Position numbers and translations under genes: made by a program
Part shown: positions 60,779 through 64,000 of the stretch, in pieces
How the letters are laid out: every line of letters starts with the position of its first letter
How positions within the stretch are numbered: position 1 is the first letter of the stretch
NCBI GenBank assembly: GCA_963823505.1
Contig: CAWGLY010000005.1
Location: 868,001-932,000 of the forward strand
Direction of reading: 5' to 3'
DNA: 64,000 nt
Origin: DATHZQ01 sp963823505
GTDB taxonomy: Bacteria; Actinomycetota; Acidimicrobiia; Spongiisociales; UBA5794
The notes under the pieces: model-generated
Databases searched by the model: none
Told to the model about the DNA's origin: nothing
The model's input: only the letters and a program-made list of their open reading frames with translations

Positions 60779-61593
60779 AACGGCCACGATGGTTCACCCT
60801 CTCGGCACTTGCCGGACTGGCTGTGCTGGCCGGCCTCGCTGCCCCTGCCTTCGCGGCAGACGAAGGAGAGGGCCGGGCGATATACGACCAGGCCTGTGCG
60901 GCATGCCATCAGGCGGACGCCAAGGGCATCCCCGGGTCCTTCCCTCCCCTCGCAGGCAATCCCAACGTGGCGGACGTCGAGTACGTCAAGGAGACGATCC
61001 GCAACGGGAAGACCGGAGTCATCACCGTGAACGGCGAGACGTATGACGCTGTCATGGCACCCATCACCACACTCACCGACGACCAGGTCGCCGAAGTGGC
61101 CGCCTACGTTGCCGGTCTGGCCGGCGCCGGGTCAGGTGGCGAGACGACCCCGCCACCTGCCGCCCCAACGGAAGGGGACGCGGCTCACGGTGAGTCCCTG
61201 TTCCTGGGCGGGACCGTCTTGGCGAACGGCGGGCCGGCGTGTGCGGCCTGTCACGCCGCCGGCACAGCCAATCAGCTCGGCGGACCCGGCTTGGGCCCCG
61301 ACCTGACGGACATGTACGCCCGCTTTGGTGGGGCGACGGGCGTCGCGGCAGCACTCGCAACACCGCCATCGGCGACGATGACGCCGCTCTTTGCCGATCG
61401 GCCGCTCACCGAGACGGAGATCGCCGACCTGACGGCCTTCTTCGCCGACGTCGACGCCGACGGCGCCGCCACCGGCCCCGACATCCTCTGGCTGGTCGGC
61501 TTGCTCGGCGCCGTTGCGCTCGTCATCTTCCTGGCCGTCGCCGTACGCAAACCGTCCGGCACCTATCTCGAATCTCTGAGGAGCAGTCGATGA
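60775..61593 (+). CDS. Membrane-anchored dihaem cytochrome c
   Basis: 272-residue protein. A signal peptide (LSALAGLAVLAGLAAPAFAA) leads to two class I cytochrome c domains with haem motifs CAACH at residues 41-45 and 156-160; a Pro/Gly linker joins them. A C-terminal helix (LWLVGLLGAVALVIFLAVAV, near 238-256) anchors it. It could deliver electrons between the quinol/complex III side and nitrate reductase or a nitrite/NO reductase. GTG at 60775 overlaps the regulator stop; its stop overlaps narG. Confidence 0.9.
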   Translation: MKRPRWFTLSALAGLAVLAGLAAPAFAADEGEGRAIYDQACAACHQADAKGIPGSFPPLAGNPNVADVEYVKETIRNGKTGVITVNGETYDAVMAPITTLTDDQVAEVAAYVAGLAGAGSGGETTPPPAAPTEGDAAHGESLFLGGTVLANGGPACAACHAAGTANQLGGPGLGPDLTDMYARFGGATGVAAALATPPSATMTPLFADRPLTETEIADLTAFFADVDADGAATGPDILWLVGLLGAVALVIFLAVAVRKPSGTYLESLRSSR

Positions 61594-64000
61594 GCGACAA
61601 GTGGATCGAAGAGACCGTCGACCCCGGCGCCCGTCGCTGGGAGGAGTTCTACCGCAACCGTTTCCAACACGACAAGCGGGTGCGGACGACCCACGGCGTC
61701 AACTGCACGGGAAGCTGCTCGTGGGAAGTCTTCGTCAAGGATGGCATCGTCACCTGGGAACTCCAGGCGACCGACTACCCCTCGCTCGAGGAGGGTTTGC
61801 CGCCATACGAGCCGCGAGGCTGCCAGCGCGGCATCAGCTATTCGTGGTACCTCTACTCACCCATCCGCGTGAAATACCCCTATGTGCGCGGGGCGCTCAT
61901 CGACCTGTGGCGCAGGGCGATGAAGGAGCGGGGCGGTGACCCCGTAGGCGCCTGGGCGGCGATCCAGGACAACCCCGAGCGCCGCCGCCGCTATCAGGAG
62001 GCACGCGGCAAAGGCGGCTTCCGCAGGATCTCCTGGAACGAGGCGCTCGAAATCGCCGCAGCGTCCGTGGTCTACACGACGAAGACGTACGGGCCCGACC
62101 GGGTTGCCGGGTTCTCCCCCATCCCGGCGATGTCGCAAATCAGCTACGCCGCGGGCAGCCGGTTCCTCTCACTCCTCGGCGGCGTCGTGATGAGCTTCTA
62201 CGACTGGTACTGCGACTTGCCGCCTGCCTCACCCGAGGTCTGGGGCGAGCAGACCGACGTGCCAGAGTCGGCCGACTGGTTCAACAGCCGGTTCATCGCC
62301 GTCATGGGCTCGAACCTCAACATGACCCGCACCCCCGACACGCACTTCATCTCCGAGGTGCGTCACGCCGGGGCCAAGCTCGTCGTCTTCAGCCCGGACT
62401 TCTCGCAGGTCGCCAAGTATGCCGACTGGTGGATCCCCTCCAACCCTGGGCAGGACACCGCCTTCTGGCTCGCCGTCGACCACGTGCTGCTCACCGAGTT
62501 CTACCGGGACCGCAAGGTGGACTACTTCGAGGAATACACACGGCAATACACCGACCTTCCCTTCCTCGTCCGCATCGACGACGGCGTCCCCGGCAAGTAC
62601 ATGCGGGCCGACGATCTGGCGCCCTATGCCGATGTGGAGCACGGCGAGTGGAAGCTCCTCATGTGGGACGAGACCTCGGATGCGCCGCGCATGCCCAACG
62701 GGACCATCGGCTACCGGTGGGCCGACCAGGAGAAAGGGCACTGGAACCTCGAGCTCGAGGACAAGGTCCTCGGCACCAAGATCACGCCCCGGCTCTCCTT
62801 CATCGACGCCCACGACGACGTCGTCGAGGTCGCCTTCGACGACTTCGAGGGCGGCGCCGCAGTGCGGCGGTCGATCCCGGTGCGCCGCATCGAGACGGCC
62901 GACGGGCCGGTCATCGTGACCACGGTGTTCGATCTGATGATGGGGCGCTTCGGTGTCGACCGCGGTCTGCCGGGATTCAACGCCTCCGGCTACGACGACG
63001 AAGACATGCCGTACACGCCTGCCTGGCAGGAGAAGTACACCGGCATCCATCGTGACACCGTCATCGAGTACGCCAGGCAGTGGGGTCGCAACGGCGAGCT
63101 CACCAAGGGCAAGAACATGGTGATCATCGGCGCAGGGGCCAACCACTGGTACCACAACAACCTGCTGTATCGCTCCGCCATCGTGGGCCTCATGCTCACC
63201 GGTTCCGTCGGGGTGAACGGCGGCGGCCTCGCCCACTACGTGGGTCAGGAGAAGGTGGTCAACCAGGCGTCGTGGACTTCGATCGCCTTCGGCCTCGACT
63301 GGGGCATGGCGCCCCGGCACCAGAACACGCCGTCGTTCCACTACGTCCACTCGGATCAGTGGCGGTACGAGCGAGGTTTCAGGGAGTACGACCCGATCAC
63401 CGACGGAGGGTCCGACCACACCATCGACCATCAGGCCAGGGCCGTCCGTCAGGGATGGCTGCCGTTCTTCCCCCAGTTCAAGCAGAACCCGATCGAGGTC
63501 GTGCGCGAGGCGCGTCGCAGCGGTGCGGCGACGGACGAGGCGGTCATCGGCCGGGTCGTCGACCGGCTCAAGAGTGGCGACATCGAGTTTGCGATCGACG
63601 ACCCTGATGCGCCTGAGAACTGGCCGCGCACATGGTTCATCTGGCGTGGGAACGCGATCGGCACCTCGGCGAAGGGCCACGAGTTCTTCATGAAGCACTA
63701 CCTCGGGACCCACTCGACAGCCATCGCCGCCGAGCCGGACGAACACGGTGTCGCCGAGGTGACCGTCCGACCCGATGCACCCATCGGCAAGATGGATCTC
63801 GTCGTCGACCTGAATTTCCGGATGGACACGTCGGCGCTGTACTCCGACCTCGTCCTGCCCGCCGCCACCTGGTACGAGAAGGACGATCTCAACACCACCG
63901 ACCTGCACTCGTTCATCAATCCGATGCAGGCTGCGGTGCCACCCTCCTGGGAGTCCAAGTCGGACTGGCAGATCTTCCGCTCGATAGCGGAGAAGGTGTC
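61590..64000 (+). CDS. narG: Respiratory nitrate reductase alpha subunit NarG (partial, C-terminus beyond window)
   Basis: First 803 codons of the Mo-bisMGD subunit (full length about 1240). The FS0 cluster ligands are in E. coli register: H35, C39, C43 and C78 (RTTHGVNCTGSCSWEVF, EPRGCQRGISYSW). FYDWYCDLPPASPEVWGEQTDVPESADW carries the Asp ligand of molybdenum, typical of NarG. There is no twin-arginine signal, so it is the cytoplasmic, membrane-bound type, not Nap or a periplasmic nitrite oxidoreductase. The ATG overlaps the cytochrome stop (ATGA). narH, narJ and narI should follow to the right. Confidence 0.97.
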   Translation, partial: MSDKWIEETVDPGARRWEEFYRNRFQHDKRVRTTHGVNCTGSCSWEVFVKDGIVTWELQATDYPSLEEGLPPYEPRGCQRGISYSWYLYSPIRVKYPYVRGALIDLWRRAMKERGGDPVGAWAAIQDNPERRRRYQEARGKGGFRRISWNEALEIAAASVVYTTKTYGPDRVAGFSPIPAMSQISYAAGSRFLSLLGGVVMSFYDWYCDLPPASPEVWGEQTDVPESADWFNSRFIAVMGSNLNMTRTPDTHFISEVRHAGAKLVVFSPDFSQVAKYADWWIPSNPGQDTAFWLAVDHVLLTEFYRDRKVDYFEEYTRQYTDLPFLVRIDDGVPGKYMRADDLAPYADVEHGEWKLLMWDETSDAPRMPNGTIGYRWADQEKGHWNLELEDKVLGTKITPRLSFIDAHDDVVEVAFDDFEGGAAVRRSIPVRRIETADGPVIVTTVFDLMMGRFGVDRGLPGFNASGYDDEDMPYTPAWQEKYTGIHRDTVIEYARQWGRNGELTKGKNMVIIGAGANHWYHNNLLYRSAIVGLMLTGSVGVNGGGLAHYVGQEKVVNQASWTSIAFGLDWGMAPRHQNTPSFHYVHSDQWRYERGFREYDPITDGGSDHTIDHQARAVRQGWLPFFPQFKQNPIEVVREARRSGAATDEAVIGRVVDRLKSGDIEFAIDDPDAPENWPRTWFIWRGNAIGTSAKGHEFFMKHYLGTHSTAIAAEPDEHGVAEVTVRPDAPIGKMDLVVDLNFRMDTSALYSDLVLPAATWYEKDDLNTTDLHSFINPMQAAVPPSWESKSDWQIFRSIAEKV

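Noticed and set aside
62229..63908. A 559-codon minus-strand frame opposite narG
   Set aside because: Shadow of NarG; the plus strand aligns with E. coli NarG residue by residue, including cluster ligands.

Overview
High-GC DNA from an actinobacterium, most likely a lineage related to Acidimicrobiia. That placement is an inference. It rests on RNase Y occurring together with RNase J, RimO and MiaB, a CGAAC-N4-GTTCG SOS box at recA, actinobacterial families (DUF3054, DUF4032, a mycothiol-type DinB protein, a long Lhr helicase), and many genes that appear to be transcribed without a leader. No rRNA or tRNA gene was seen. The window is ordinary chromosome: no prophage, insertion sequence or CRISPR array was recognised. 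Genes are packed tightly, with many ATGA, GTGA or TGATG stop/start overlaps.

Layout. 1-10.3 kb (minus): a long co-oriented run of a small unknown protein, a PHP phosphatase, a flavin reductase, thrC, rimO, a small helical protein, cinA, thpR, then recA with its own SOS promoter, rny and miaB. 10.3-12.7 kb: a methyltransferase, a DUF3054 membrane protein, a 103-bp tandem repeat with inverted ends, and a TauE/SafE transporter. 12.7-26.7 kb: fused pabB-pabC, ftsK, a beta-propeller lipoprotein, rnj and dapA (minus); a thioredoxin-TPR protein (plus); a methyltransferase, dapB and an M16 peptidase (minus); a hydrolase-like lipoprotein (plus). Lysine/diaminopimelate synthesis is split between dapA and dapB, each coupled to RNA or protein processing genes.

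26.7-36 kb: arfB with a heptanucleotide repeat upstream; a CobT-like VWA protein and a CobS-like AAA protein with altered ATPase motifs; divergent hpt and yajQ; a thioredoxin-like [2Fe-2S] protein; and a TetR-ABC-FtsX export operon. 36-43 kb: a peroxiredoxin-like gene interrupted by an in-frame TGA exactly at the catalytic Cys position and followed by a hairpin, which reads best as a selenocysteine gene; then a LOG-family protein, a cation-chloride-cotransporter-like permease, a DinB/MDMPI protein and BtpA. 43-57 kb: a predicted PD-(D/E)XK nuclease divergent from lhr-nei, then DUF971, DUF4032, a flavin reductase, a two-component system, a Usp protein, a NUDIX hydrolase, two lipoproteins and an ABC exporter.

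57-64 kb is a respiratory nitrate module: two fused-in-tandem NarK transporters, an Rrf2 regulator with three Fe-S-type cysteines, a membrane-anchored dihaem cytochrome c and the first two thirds of narG, which runs off the right edge. The genes are translationally coupled, so uptake, sensing and reduction are probably expressed together.

The most interesting signals are the probable selenoprotein (36270-36944), the AAA/VWA pair (27379-30647), and a recurring promoter layout in which a TANNNT box lies exactly six bases before the start codon of about ten genes.
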